Shown: positions 10,774 through 19,680, counted from the stretch's first letter. The stretch: DNA of 64,000 nt from Sipunculus nudus (GCA_026874595.1 JAPPUL010000068.1:573001-637000), one strand, 5' to 3'. Program-made: numbers and translations. Notes: generated by a model from the letters alone, not told the origin.

Positions 10774-10802
10774 AAACTACTTTTTTAAAAGAGATATGTC
10801 AA
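10774..10802 (-). promoter_or_regulatory. Candidate sigma-70 promoter for citrate synthase
   Basis: On the minus strand TTGACA is followed after 17 bases by TAGTTT, 105 bases upstream of the gltA start. The -35 is perfect and the -10 is weak. Confidence 0.3.
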
Positions 10803-10916
10803 TTTAGATTAGATTTATTTAAAATAAATTTAAACTTTATTTATTTAAGCTTTATGCTCAACTTATAATTCTATGCTGCTTTACAAAATAGCGCTTTATT
10901 ATATTCATTATTCAAA

Positions 10917-10945
10917 TTGACTATTTTTAGATTAAAGTGTATATT
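10917..10945 (+). promoter_or_regulatory. Candidate sigma-70 promoter for the radical SAM gene
   Basis: TTGACT, a 17-base spacer and TATATT. It would give a leader of about 150 bases before the ATG at 11100, and the inverted repeat at 10954-10978 lies at the likely transcription start. Confidence 0.5.
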
Positions 10946-11099
10946 TTATTGAATAGTCTAAGTAGATCTATATAGACTGTTGTTTAAGCTTTTAGCAACA
11001 ACTGTCGAAACAATAATCAATTTATTGAAATTAAAGTGTTGTAAATATAAATCTGCATATAGATTGTTAAATATAAGCTTAATTTGAGACTGAAGAAAA

Positions 11100-12701
11100 A
11101 TGAAAAATAAACTAAATATATTACTTATTAATCCTAAATTTCCACCAAGTTATTGGGGTCACGAGTATTGTGGGTTCTTGACTGGCTATAGCTACGTCTT
11201 CCCTCCCCTTGGACTTGCTACTGTCGCTGCTTTGTCAGAGCCTCATGATGTTACTATTTTAGATGAAAATACTACTAAAATTAATTATGACAACATCGAC
11301 CAATATGATATCGTTGGTATTACTGGATATATGATTCAGGCTGACCGAGAATTTGAAATTTGTACCGAGCTTAAAAAACGAGGCGCTTTTGTTGTTATCG
11401 GTGGGCCTAATGCTTTCCTTATTGAAGAACGATGTATTGAATATTGTGATGTCTTGGTTAAAGGTGAATCTGAGATAATATGGCCTCAGTTCCTTAAGGA
11501 TTTTCAAAACGAAACTCATAAATCTTTATACGAAGAGAAAGAGAAGATTGATATAAGACTTTCTCCTAAACCTCGCTTTGACCTTTTAGACTTCTCTTCA
11601 TACTCTGCAAGCATTATTCAAACTACCCGTGGTTGCCCTTTTTCTTGCGACTTTTGTGACATAATCGTTATGTATGGTAAAAGAGTACGTGAGAAACCTA
11701 TTGACAGAGTTATTGAAGAAATCGAGTCCCTTAGAGAACTTGGCAAATATAATATATTTTTCGCTGATGACAACTTCGTTGGCAACAAACGTTATGCAAA
11801 AAGACTCTTAGAGGCATTAATACTATACAACAAAAGGCATGGCAACATCTTTTCTTTCTATACTCAAGTCAGCATCAATCTCGCGCATGATAAAGAACTA
11901 CTTGAACTAATGCATAAAGCACGTTTCCAAAAAATATTTATCGGTATTGAAACCCCTAGAAAAGAAAATCTTAGCTTTGCCGGTAAAAAACAAAACCTTA
12001 GAAACGACATGATTGAAGATGTTAGAACTATACAATCATATAATATCTTCATTATGGCAGGGATGATTGTTGGATTTGATTTCGATGACCCGGATATCTT
12101 TCAAGAACAAATTGAGTTCTTACAAGAAGCTGGTATACCTTATGCCATGATTGGAACACTACAGGCAATTCCACATACACCGCTTTATAAAAGACTACTT
12201 AAAGAGGAGAGGCTACTCTTTACCGGTACTGGCAATAATTTTGCTGCTTCCAACTTCATCCCTAAGCTTATGACTATGAAACAACTTTTAGAAGGCTATG
12301 TTTGGTTAGCTAATAAGCTTTATACTATTGACAACTTTAAAGAACGTATGCTGAACAATATTAAAGCTTTTAAATTAAAGGCTGTTGTCCCTACTCAGAA
12401 AGTTAAAATAAGGTATAGGGAGCTAAAAATATTCCTTAAAACTCTACTTTATACCTTGTTTAGATTTAGGCACTTGATGGCATTTTCTAGAATTTCTATT
12501 GCTATTTTACGCAAGGTGCCTAGTTACTTCCCTCAATTTGTAGCATTTTATCTTGGATATGTGCATGTATCAAAATATCTTAAAAAACATGCCCCATCCA
12601 AAAAAGATATTAGGGAGCTTTGTAACAAAATTAATACTGTTAAAGAGAGTGTTCAAGATACTGTCTCATCTAATATAAAATTGAGCGACACTAAAGTTTA
12701 A
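11100..12701 (+). CDS. B12-binding-domain radical SAM protein (DUF4070 type)
   Basis: 533 residues. An N-terminal cobalamin-binding Rossmann-like domain covers about 5-140. The radical SAM core has the CxxxCxxC cluster at C179, C183 and C186 (RGCPFSCDFC). The C-terminal part (TMKQLLEGYVWL onward) resembles DUF4070 of this superfamily, whose members include hopanoid and pigment enzymes. The substrate cannot be told here; no hopanoid or bacteriochlorophyll gene is adjacent. Its codons favour T-ending forms, unlike most neighbours. Confidence 0.85.
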   Translation: MKNKLNILLINPKFPPSYWGHEYCGFLTGYSYVFPPLGLATVAALSEPHDVTILDENTTKINYDNIDQYDIVGITGYMIQADREFEICTELKKRGAFVVIGGPNAFLIEERCIEYCDVLVKGESEIIWPQFLKDFQNETHKSLYEEKEKIDIRLSPKPRFDLLDFSSYSASIIQTTRGCPFSCDFCDIIVMYGKRVREKPIDRVIEEIESLRELGKYNIFFADDNFVGNKRYAKRLLEALILYNKRHGNIFSFYTQVSINLAHDKELLELMHKARFQKIFIGIETPRKENLSFAGKKQNLRNDMIEDVRTIQSYNIFIMAGMIVGFDFDDPDIFQEQIEFLQEAGIPYAMIGTLQAIPHTPLYKRLLKEERLLFTGTGNNFAASNFIPKLMTMKQLLEGYVWLANKLYTIDNFKERMLNNIKAFKLKAVVPTQKVKIRYRELKIFLKTLLYTLFRFRHLMAFSRISIAILRKVPSYFPQFVAFYLGYVHVSKYLKKHAPSKKDIRELCNKINTVKESVQDTVSSNIKLSDTKV

Positions 12702-12730
12702 AAGGGTCCTTAGCAAAGACTCTTAGCAAA

Positions 12731-12767
12731 AGAGGAGACTTAGAAGGGGGATTTTTAGGTCTCTTCT
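12731..12767. terminator. Possible bidirectional terminator hairpin between convergent genes
   Basis: AGAGGAGAC and GTCTCTTCT can pair (one mismatch, or G-U in RNA) around a 19-base loop that includes a T-run. It straddles the dsrP stop and faces the end of the radical SAM gene. No clear U-tract follows the stem, so support is weak. Confidence 0.25.
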
Positions 12768-14056
12768 GAGTCGTCTACAAGAGTTTCTCGGGGAAGTAAG
12801 CTAAACCATCTCAAGCCAAGAACAAAAGCAAAAGCCACAAATCCCAAAATACCTAAAGCTTGTACAATCTCAGCAACACTTATATTATAAGAGGCAATCC
12901 CTCCTAAGGAGGTATTGGCAAGCCTGTCTACTGCCTCCATCAATACCTTTGCACCTGGTACAAGTTCTGGTCTAAATGTTTGGCCTGGTATAACAATAAT
13001 ATAGCGCTCACAAAGAACTCCTATCACAACCATAACTGATGCTATGTTTACCCATGTAAGGCATTTTGAAAGACGTTTAGTATATAATATTAAAGCAGGT
13101 ATAACTGTCCCCACAAGTATAAGCCCTATCCAAAATACAATGTGATGTATTGACCCAGCCTCTCCAAGATTAAAAAACATACTTAAATTACCTGTTTCTA
13201 AAACATTATGAAAATTCTCTCCAAATAAAAAGAACCATTCAGCTTCACGTGATTTTGGTATATAAGACCTAAAAAGATTTTCAACAAGGATAAAATAGAA
13301 AACTACCAATATGAAAACTCGAAGCAAACGAGATAAGGAAAATATTATTTCTTTATTATAAGGCCTTGAGAATGAATTGAAGGCTAGTTGTATAACAAGT
13401 ATTATTAAAGCTGTGCCGGAGGAAAGAGCAGCTGCTACAAAGGATGGTGCCAGTAATGGTGATTCATATAGTTCCCTCGGTACAGAGCCAAATATATATC
13501 CGGTGCCGCTATGCACTAAAACCGCCCATAAAACCGCTATTAATCCTATTGTCGATACCAACTTTGTCTTGCCATAAAACATCGCAACTAAGTAAGATAT
13601 CCCTATCAATATATATGATGAGTACAAAAATGAATTTATTGAGAACATTGATGTCGGATTTAGGTAGATAAATGGATTTATAAACCTATCAGGTCGCCCC
13701 CAGTCAAGCATTATTGACAGCAATGCTGCTATTATCAATATAACTGACATAAATGCGCCTATCCGAGAAAATGGCTTATATTCTGTTTTATTAAATACTG
13801 ACGATAAGGCTGATATTACTAATGACCCCGCACTAAGTCCTATATAAAATATTGCCATTATTATAGATAAACCCCAGGGTACTCGACTACTAAGTCCGCT
13901 TAATTTTCCCAATATCGGATGCTCATAGCCTAAACCATGTGTATACATTAGATAGGTTACGTAGCCTCCACACAATATTAAAAACGACATTAGCAACAGA
14001 AATATATAATAGCTTTTGCCCGCTCGTATGTGACCATATAATATATCGTCTCTCAT
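12755..14056 (-). CDS. dsrP: DsrP, NrfD-family membrane quinone-interacting subunit
   Basis: Integral membrane subunit of the DsrMKJOP complex. The 433 residues contain about ten hydrophobic helices typical of NrfD/PsrC proteins, which bind menaquinone or ubiquinone and pair with a four-cluster ferredoxin. It starts 16 bases after dsrO, its expected ferredoxin partner, and is the last gene of the operon. Family and context together make the DsrP assignment firm. Confidence 0.9.
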   Translation of the reverse strand: MRDDILYGHIRAGKSYYIFLLLMSFLILCGGYVTYLMYTHGLGYEHPILGKLSGLSSRVPWGLSIIMAIFYIGLSAGSLVISALSSVFNKTEYKPFSRIGAFMSVILIIAALLSIMLDWGRPDRFINPFIYLNPTSMFSINSFLYSSYILIGISYLVAMFYGKTKLVSTIGLIAVLWAVLVHSGTGYIFGSVPRELYESPLLAPSFVAAALSSGTALIILVIQLAFNSFSRPYNKEIIFSLSRLLRVFILVVFYFILVENLFRSYIPKSREAEWFFLFGENFHNVLETGNLSMFFNLGEAGSIHHIVFWIGLILVGTVIPALILYTKRLSKCLTWVNIASVMVVIGVLCERYIIVIPGQTFRPELVPGAKVLMEAVDRLANTSLGGIASYNISVAEIVQALGILGFVAFAFVLGLRWFSLLPRETLVDDSEET

Positions 14057-14072
14057 TTGCTTAATATTCTCC

Positions 14073-14837
14073 TTATAGCCCTATATATAATACCTTCGGC
14101 TTAGTTCCTAAATCTTCCCTCAAACCTTTTAGCATTGCCACATCACCCCTCTTTCGCAAATATTTCGATATCTTTGTATTTGGATTACTTATATCTCCAA
14201 ATACCATAGCCCCCTCTGGACAACTCTCGACGCAGGCTGGAACTGGCTCCTCACTTTCCATCTTAGCTTTGTCTATCCTATGTGCACAAAAATTACAAGA
14301 CTCCGCAACCCCATGCATACGCTTCGGGTACAAGGGATTTATATCGTCATTCAAGGTCTTCTCATTTTCGACAAAGTTAAATACTCGTACATCGTATGGG
14401 CAGCCTATTACGCAATATCTACAGCCTATACATCTATGTTTGTCTACGTCTACTATCTTATCTGGTCGCTGGAATGTCGCTTCTACTGGACATACCAACG
14501 CACAAGGCGGATTCTCACATTGATTGCAAAGCATAGGTGCATTGATTCGGATACTCTTTCCTTCAATCTCCTTTACTACCACCGCCTTCCTTATCCATCT
14601 AAGATCTTCGTGCACATTGTTTTCTGTATGGCAGGCACTAACGCATTTGTCACAACCTTCTTTACATGCTTGTGTGTCTATTATCATTCGCCATTCCGGC
14701 TGCTTTTCATTTGACCCTTCACTCGTCTCACTCCCACTTACCTGGCCCTTCAATATACCACCCCCAACCGCAACCCCAAGCCCTACTACACCCCCTGCTT
14801 GCAAAAACTTACGCCGAGCCATATTTGCTTTACTCAT
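14073..14837 (-). CDS. dsrO: DsrO, Tat-exported four-cluster ferredoxin subunit
   Basis: Periplasmic iron-sulfur subunit of DsrMKJOP. A twin-arginine signal (ARRKFLQAGG, residues 7-16) and a hydrophobic stretch lead the protein. Four cysteine groups follow: CKEGCDKC with a later CH, CNQCENPPC, CIGCRYCVIGC, and CNFC with a distant CVESC. This is the HybA/DsrO layout of four [4Fe-4S] sites. Length 254 is typical. The ATG sits 8 bases after GGGAG, the last unit of the 15-copy array upstream. Confidence 0.93.
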   Translation of the reverse strand: MSKANMARRKFLQAGGVVGLGVAVGGGILKGQVSGSETSEGSNEKQPEWRMIIDTQACKEGCDKCVSACHTENNVHEDLRWIRKAVVVKEIEGKSIRINAPMLCNQCENPPCALVCPVEATFQRPDKIVDVDKHRCIGCRYCVIGCPYDVRVFNFVENEKTLNDDINPLYPKRMHGVAESCNFCAHRIDKAKMESEEPVPACVESCPEGAMVFGDISNPNTKISKYLRKRGDVAMLKGLREDLGTKPKVLYIGL

Positions 14838-14840
14838 TTC

Positions 14841-15001
14841 TTTATCTCCCTTTATCTCCCTTCTATCTCCCTTCTATCTCCCTTCTATCTCCCTTCTATC
14901 TCCCTTCTATCTCCCTTCTATCTCCCTTTATCTCCCTTCTATCTCCCTTCTATCTCCCTTCTATCTCCCTTCTATCTCCCTTCTATCTCCCTTTATCTCC
15001 C
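14841..15001 (-). repeat. 15-copy, 10/11-bp Shine-Dalgarno-like array upstream of dsrO
   Basis: On the sense (minus) strand the unit GGGAGATAGAA (11 bp), or its 10-bp form GGGAGATAAA, repeats 15 times between dsrJ and dsrO. The unit nearest dsrO serves as its ribosome site. Units are almost identical. Confidence 0.9.
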
Positions 15002-15090
15002 TTTCTTTTCTCATCCAAAGCTCATTTACACTATTATAAATAAATGCTAATATAATAAGCCTTTAGGATGTTTTATAACTTACACCTTCT

Positions 15091-15552
15091 CTAACTTCCT
15101 CCACTTCCCACCTTCTCCTGCCACTTCCTCCACTCAAGCTCCGTATCCGGATAAAAATGACAGGCGAAACATCCCGTCTTTTCATTTACTGTCGAAACTC
15201 CTACGTATTCATGGCATCTATCACAAAATTTTGCCTTGCTCCTATGGCATTGTACGCAACTTGCAAGCCCCGCTTGTCTACGATCTCCTTCCCGTACTGC
15301 TTTGTCTCGTACGCTCTTTGCTTTGTTGGGGATTAGCCCAGGATGAGACAATATATCTCCATGATTTGATACTACATATTCTTTCTCTTTACTTTCTTTC
15401 ATGTTTGCTTTGTAATCACCAACAACGCATACACTACCATTTGTTACTGCTTTCTCAAGTTTTGGCTTCTTTGCTCTGCCAAGTCCTGCCATTAACATAA
15501 ATGCCATAAGAAGAACTAGTACTACTATAAAACCTATTTGTCCGACTTTCAT
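15091..15552 (-). CDS. dsrJ: DsrJ, periplasmic triheme cytochrome c
   Basis: Triheme cytochrome c of DsrMKJOP. An N-terminal hydrophobic helix (about residues 5-24) anchors or exports it. Three CxxCH heme sites lie at residues 99-103, 110-114 and 128-132. C42, in SVCVVG, is a candidate for the cysteine heme ligand known in this family. The 153 residues are family-sized. The order dsrJ-dsrO-dsrP is canonical, but the gene follows dsrH here rather than dsrK. Confidence 0.92.
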   Translation of the reverse strand: MKVGQIGFIVVLVLLMAFMLMAGLGRAKKPKLEKAVTNGSVCVVGDYKANMKESKEKEYVVSNHGDILSHPGLIPNKAKSVRDKAVREGDRRQAGLASCVQCHRSKAKFCDRCHEYVGVSTVNEKTGCFACHFYPDTELEWRKWQEKVGSGGS

Positions 15553-15674
15553 TTAGTTATTGTCCCTTGCATATAAGCTCTTTCATTTATATTATCCATT
15601 CTATAACATCCATATCTATAATATTCTTTATAAACTATTCTCTCTTATAAAAGTTCAAAGCCATTTATTAAGTT

Positions 15675-15968
15675 TTAAAGCCAGCTATGCACCTTATCGC
15701 TTGATACCAAATCTACAAACCCTTCGTAATCTATCACCTTTACTCCTTCATACGCTTCTTCTATCCCTCGCGCCTTCATATCCTCGGATAATGCGTATAT
15801 CTCAACTCTCACTCTATTACTATTTATTAGCTCATCACAACTACTCCCTCGCATAACTCCAAGTACTCCATCCTCGTATAATAATACCTTGTCGCCTTCC
15901 TTTGTGTAGTTAAAACACGTTTTTAAATTATTTGAACTGAATGGCGATTTATTAACTAGGTGTAACAT
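15675..15968 (-). CDS. dsrH: DsrH (TusB-like) sulfurtransferase-complex subunit
   Basis: 97-residue subunit of the cytoplasmic DsrE2F2H2 hexamer that passes sulfane sulfur to DsrC. Family signatures are visible: HLVNKSPF at the start, KVLLYEDGV at about 27-35, ALSEDMKARGI at about 59-69, and a GFVDLV end. It follows dsrF in the standard E-F-H order. Two cysteines, C18 and C44, are present. Confidence 0.88.
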   Translation of the reverse strand: MLHLVNKSPFSSNNLKTCFNYTKEGDKVLLYEDGVLGVMRGSSCDELINSNRVRVEIYALSEDMKARGIEEAYEGVKVIDYEGFVDLVSSDKVHSWL

Positions 15969-16031
15969 CTTTATATCTCCTTTTATAACCTTTTGTAATA
16001 TTACCCTTTATGCTTTCTTTTTTAACAGCTC

Positions 16032-16460
16032 TTAAAACGGTAAGAGTATTTCTTGTTCGTGCATTATGTCTATTAGCTCTTTGCGGCCTTTTATATTTAT
16101 ATTTATATCTATTAAATCTTCTCGCTTAAGTCCACGCTCTTTTAGCGATTCCTCTTCTACGTATAGCTTTTCTACTTCGTAATCTTCAAGTGCATAATAT
16201 GTCTTCATAAAACCTTTTATCCCTATCCCTTCTGTGTCTTGACCCCTCTTAAGCGCGTATACTCCATCTCCTAAGAATAACATGCTAACATCTTGTTCAT
16301 AGGCTGCTGTTATTAATACCACCTCAAGCCCTTCATAGGAATATATTGAACCGTGTGGACTGCGGTGCATCACAAACATCATCTTCTTCTTTTCTATACC
16401 TTCACCTTCTAAATCTTCTTCCATCTGTTCTTCCATCTGTTCTTCCATCTGTTCCTCCAT
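16032..16460 (-). CDS. dsrF: DsrF (TusC-like) sulfurtransferase-complex subunit
   Basis: Subunit of DsrEFH. The core matches DsrF: a YSYEGLEVVLITAA segment, then QDVSMLFLGDGVY, then a KGFMKTYYALEDYEV stretch. The first 15 residues are MEEQ-type repeats from an in-frame 12-bp tandem duplication (about 16416-16460). The original start was probably nearer KKKMMFVMHR at about residue 24, so part of the 142-residue length is an added acidic tail. An AAGGAAG ribosome site precedes the first ATG. Confidence 0.88.
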   Translation of the reverse strand: MEEQMEEQMEEQMEEDLEGEGIEKKKMMFVMHRSPHGSIYSYEGLEVVLITAAYEQDVSMLFLGDGVYALKRGQDTEGIGIKGFMKTYYALEDYEVEKLYVEEESLKERGLKREDLIDININIKGRKELIDIMHEQEILLPF

Positions 16461-16606
16461 CTGGTCTTCCTTGCTTTTTTAACCTCTTTATCTATTACCT
16501 CTTATCGTATTACCCCTTACCCTCTTTCCCCTTCTTTCCCCTTCTTTCTTTCTTCTCTTACAATACAATATAAGCTATTTAGCACGTTAGCTTAGCCGCC
16601 ATTAGC

Positions 16607-16972
16607 TTAGCCCCCAAACGTTATTAGCTTGTCAGCTTTTACCCCCATCTCTACAAGCTGCCCTAACCCTGATATCTTTGTGTTTGCAACAAGTACGTCG
16701 TTTGTTATCCCCCGTCGCTTTGCTGCTGCTATACATACTATTATCTGTGCCCCATCCTTAAGACGCTCTCCAAGCTCTGACCACCTCTTTCCTATATGTC
16801 TGTCGTCTTGGGGGGGCTCCATTAGCTTTGTTGCGTTTAATACTCCGTCATTATAGAAAAATAATCCCACTAGCTCATGGCCTTTTTTTAGTGCCGCTTC
16901 TATAAAATTATATGCACTGTCCCCCGCTTGGTGATTGTAGGGACCCTCTTGGACCAGTACTGCAAACTTCAT
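16607..16972 (-). CDS. dsrE: DsrE (TusD-like) sulfurtransferase
   Basis: Sulfur-carrying subunit of the DsrEFH complex. The predicted persulfide cysteine is C80 in IIVCIAAAKRRG, matching the essential cysteine of DsrE. The 121-residue length and the N-terminal FAVLVQEGPY strand fit the DsrE/TusD fold. It is the first of three genes (E, F, H) set between dsrK and dsrJ. Presence of DsrEFH is established as a marker of the oxidative Dsr pathway in characterised bacteria. Confidence 0.92.
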   Translation of the reverse strand: MKFAVLVQEGPYNHQAGDSAYNFIEAALKKGHELVGLFFYNDGVLNATKLMEPPQDDRHIGKRWSELGERLKDGAQIIVCIAAAKRRGITNDVLVANTKISGLGQLVEMGVKADKLITFGG

Positions 16973-17119
16973 CTCTTTTTTAAAACCTCCTCCTTTCTTA
17001 TTCTCTTCGTTTTTAACTTATAATATATTTACTTATCAGCTTTTATATCCTTATCGCTTAACTGCCACTCCCCTCTTCTTACTCCCTCCTCTTACTTTCC
17101 CCTTATACCCTTTCCCTCT

Positions 17120-18601
17120 CTAAAGCTCTATCGCATTGCTTATTAATTGATGTACTCCCCCCACCATCTCGCGAGGAATGTCATAATATGGCAGCACTGT
17201 TGTAAACTGGGCCTTGCATATTGCGCATATCATTGCCATATAATTTACCCCTTCACGCTCCATAACCTGCTTTAATGCCGTTACTCGCGGCAAGGCTCCT
17301 TGTACTCTAAGATCCATTATCTCTTCACTCAATAAGCCCCCTCCTCCACCGCAGCAGAATGTCTTTTCGTGTGTTGTTTCCGGATCCATCTCTACAAACT
17401 TGTTGCATGATGCCTTTATTAACGCTCGCGGATACTCAAACTGTCCACCCGGCCTCTCTCCCATCCTTGAGGCCCGTGCTACATTACATGAATCATGCAT
17501 CGTTACTACATATTCATCATTCCTTTCCTTATCAAGCTCAAATGCCCCTCTTTGAAGCAAGTCATACGAATACTCGCATATGTGAGTCGGCGTTGAGTAT
17601 TCAGGATCCAGATAGTCAAAGGGACCTATTAATGTATTCCAATAGCTATATCCCACCCGCCATGCATGCCCGCATTCGCCTACTATTATCCGCTTTACTT
17701 TAAATTCTCGCGCTATCTTATCTATCCTTTCCGCTACCGATTTTAAATGTTCTACTGTCCCTAAAAATAAACCAAAATTAGCAAACTCTGAGGCATATGA
17801 ACTCAAGGTCCAGCTTATTCCTGCTTTATGAAATACTTTCGCATAGCCCATTAAACCCAGTATGTGTGGCTCTGAGAACAAGTCTGCTGAGGGCGTTACC
17901 AATAAAACATCTACTCCCTCCTTATCAAGTGGGATCTTTATATCTTTTCCCGTCTCCTCTTTTAAATCCTCCTCCAGCACCTCTATTGTCCCTTCAAGCG
18001 CCGGCTGTGGTATCCCTAAATTGTTACCTACTGTTTCTACCTTCCCCAGTATCTCAAGTGTATATTTTTGCCCTACTCCTATCGTATTCATTATCTCGCG
18101 ACTTGCCATCGTTATCTCTGCTGTGTCTATCCCATACGGACAAAATACTGAGCACCTTCTGCATTCTGAACATTGATAAAAATATGAATACCATTCCTCA
18201 AGCAAGTCTTCTGTTAAATCCGACGCTCCTGCCCATTTGCCAAATATCTTTCCCGCTAGTGTATAGTATTTTCTATATACCTTCCTAAGCAGATCCTGTC
18301 GCGCTACCGGCATGTTCTTTGGATCTCCTGTCCCCAAAAAATAATGGCATTTATCTGTGCATGCACCACATTTTACACATATATCAAGAAAAACTCGCAA
18401 AGACTTCCGCTCATTTAAAAGCTCTCCTAACTTAAATATTGCTTTCTCTTTCCAATCTGATGGCCGCTCCTCAGGCAAACCAAATGCCGCTAAGTGTTTA
18501 TCCTTTGCGGGATGACACTTATAATGAGATGTTGCTCCCTCTTCTATCTTCGGTATCTCTATTTTTTCATGCACCTCAGGTATATTTGTTGGCTTTGCCA
18601 T
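17120..18601 (-). CDS. dsrK: DsrK, HdrD-like iron-sulfur catalytic subunit
   Basis: Cytoplasm-facing subunit of DsrMKJOP, related to heterodisulfide reductase HdrD and thought to act on the DsrC disulfide or trisulfide. Two ferredoxin-type cysteine groups are visible (CVKCGACTDKC and CSECRRCSVFC). The C-terminal half has the CCG-domain features GECGHAW, HDSCNVAR and CCGGGGG that bind the special [4Fe-4S] cluster. Length 493 fits. It starts 10 bases after dsrM. Confidence 0.95.
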   Translation of the reverse strand: MAKPTNIPEVHEKIEIPKIEEGATSHYKCHPAKDKHLAAFGLPEERPSDWKEKAIFKLGELLNERKSLRVFLDICVKCGACTDKCHYFLGTGDPKNMPVARQDLLRKVYRKYYTLAGKIFGKWAGASDLTEDLLEEWYSYFYQCSECRRCSVFCPYGIDTAEITMASREIMNTIGVGQKYTLEILGKVETVGNNLGIPQPALEGTIEVLEEDLKEETGKDIKIPLDKEGVDVLLVTPSADLFSEPHILGLMGYAKVFHKAGISWTLSSYASEFANFGLFLGTVEHLKSVAERIDKIAREFKVKRIIVGECGHAWRVGYSYWNTLIGPFDYLDPEYSTPTHICEYSYDLLQRGAFELDKERNDEYVVTMHDSCNVARASRMGERPGGQFEYPRALIKASCNKFVEMDPETTHEKTFCCGGGGGLLSEEIMDLRVQGALPRVTALKQVMEREGVNYMAMICAICKAQFTTVLPYYDIPREMVGGVHQLISNAIEL

Positions 18602-18611
18602 ATCCCTACTC

Positions 18612-19358
18612 CTATTCTTTTGTTTTGTCTTTGGTTTTTGATTCTTTGCTAAGCCCTTCGTAACCCCCTGGCAACTTATGCTGTTTCTCGCGAGGATTGT
18701 CTATTTGATTAAACGATGGACTAAAAAAAATCCCTACTGCGTGCATTAGCTTACTAAAGGGAAAGTACACCAACAACAGCAAGATTAAAAGAAAATGTAT
18801 ATAGAAGGTTGTATTAGCTGGGAAACTTTGTGGACTAAACATAAATATACCTTTTATAAAGAGCTTTACCTCAAGTACATTTACACGATCCATGAATTTT
18901 AACCATACCCCGCTTAACGCTATCCCTAACAATAAAAATAATGCGAAATAATCACTTAAGGCCGATATGTAGCGTACTCTGTCAACAAATATTCTCCGGC
19001 CAAGCAAGTACAATAACGGGAAACTAAGACCAAGTCCTGCATAAATACCAAACTTTTGTACCATCAAAACTAGTTCAGGTACCGGGTCTAGAAAGTATCT
19101 TAGATGCCTTAGCAACACTAATAACAAAAATATGTGGAATATATAGCCACCAAACCATATCCATTTGTTGCTTTTAAATAAGCTTCGGAAAAATAATACC
19201 TCTGCGCTTAGCCGTCCTCCCACTCCAACCCCGCTCACTGGCGCCGGCGTTATCGGTATCTTAAAGGGGGCCGGCGTCTTTGCATATATCCATACTTTAT
19301 AAACAAACCCTATCACAAATACTGCCACCGCTACATACGTCAACATCACCATTATCAT
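18612..19358 (-). CDS. dsrM: DsrM, NarI-like cytochrome b membrane subunit
   Basis: Membrane b-type cytochrome of DsrMKJOP that exchanges electrons with quinone and DsrK. The 248 residues hold about five or six hydrophobic helices. Likely heme-ligand histidines sit in the second helix region (FHIFLLLVLLRHLRYF) and in a later helix (YIHFLLILLL). It is followed at once by dsrK, its obligate partner. Confidence 0.9.
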   Translation of the reverse strand: MIMVMLTYVAVAVFVIGFVYKVWIYAKTPAPFKIPITPAPVSGVGVGGRLSAEVLFFRSLFKSNKWIWFGGYIFHIFLLLVLLRHLRYFLDPVPELVLMVQKFGIYAGLGLSFPLLYLLGRRIFVDRVRYISALSDYFALFLLLGIALSGVWLKFMDRVNVLEVKLFIKGIFMFSPQSFPANTTFYIHFLLILLLLVYFPFSKLMHAVGIFFSPSFNQIDNPREKQHKLPGGYEGLSKESKTKDKTKE

Positions 19359-19409
19359 ATAGCCTATCCTTTTACATTGTTTATATGTTATATGCTTTAT
19401 TGCACGTCC

Positions 19410-19545
19410 TTACCCCTTTCTTACCCCTTTCTCGCCCCTTTCTTACCCCTTTCTCGCCCCTTTCTTACCCCTTTCTCGCCCCTTTCTTACCCCTTTCTCG
19501 CCCCTTTCTTACCCCTTTCTCGCCCCTTTCTTACCCCTTTCTCGC
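19410..19545 (-). repeat. 12-copy, 11-bp polypurine array upstream of dsrM
   Basis: Within the 303-base dsrC-dsrM spacer, sense-strand 11-bp units of two alternating kinds (GAAAGGGGTAA and GAAAGGGGCGA) repeat 12 times, with a degenerate thirteenth unit nearest dsrC. The rest of the spacer contains only the dsrC 3' repeats. Confidence 0.9.
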
Positions 19546-19620
19546 CATTTCTCACCTTTATGACCCTCTTCAAGCCAAACAATCAACGCCTTCTCTTTAT
19601 TTTTTGCTCCTTCCTAATCA

Positions 19621-19680
19621 CAACCTGTTCTATACACAACCTGTTCTATACACAACCTGTTCTATACACAACCTGTTGGC
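19621..19680 (-). repeat. 16-bp tandem copies of the dsrC 3' end
   Basis: The sense unit AACAGGTTGTGTATAG contains the codons for the last dsrC residues (GCV) and its TAG stop. Copies begin at forward positions 19621, 19637, 19653 and 19669. The one nearest the gene is coding, and the others lie past the stop. Confidence 0.9.

Larger units (their letters stand above)
10669..11099. other. 431-bp AT-rich divergent promoter region
   Basis: No credible gene. It lies between the divergent starts of citrate synthase and the radical SAM protein. Candidate sigma-70 promoters are listed separately. An inverted repeat AGTCTA...TAGACT surrounds TAGATCTA at about 10954-10978 and could be an operator. 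Confidence 0.6.

Noticed and set aside
14524-15050. Plus-strand ORFs rich in SPFYLPSISL across the dsrO-dsrJ spacer
   Set aside because: They are translations of the 11-bp array read on the wrong strand; all three frames are open because the unit lacks stops there.
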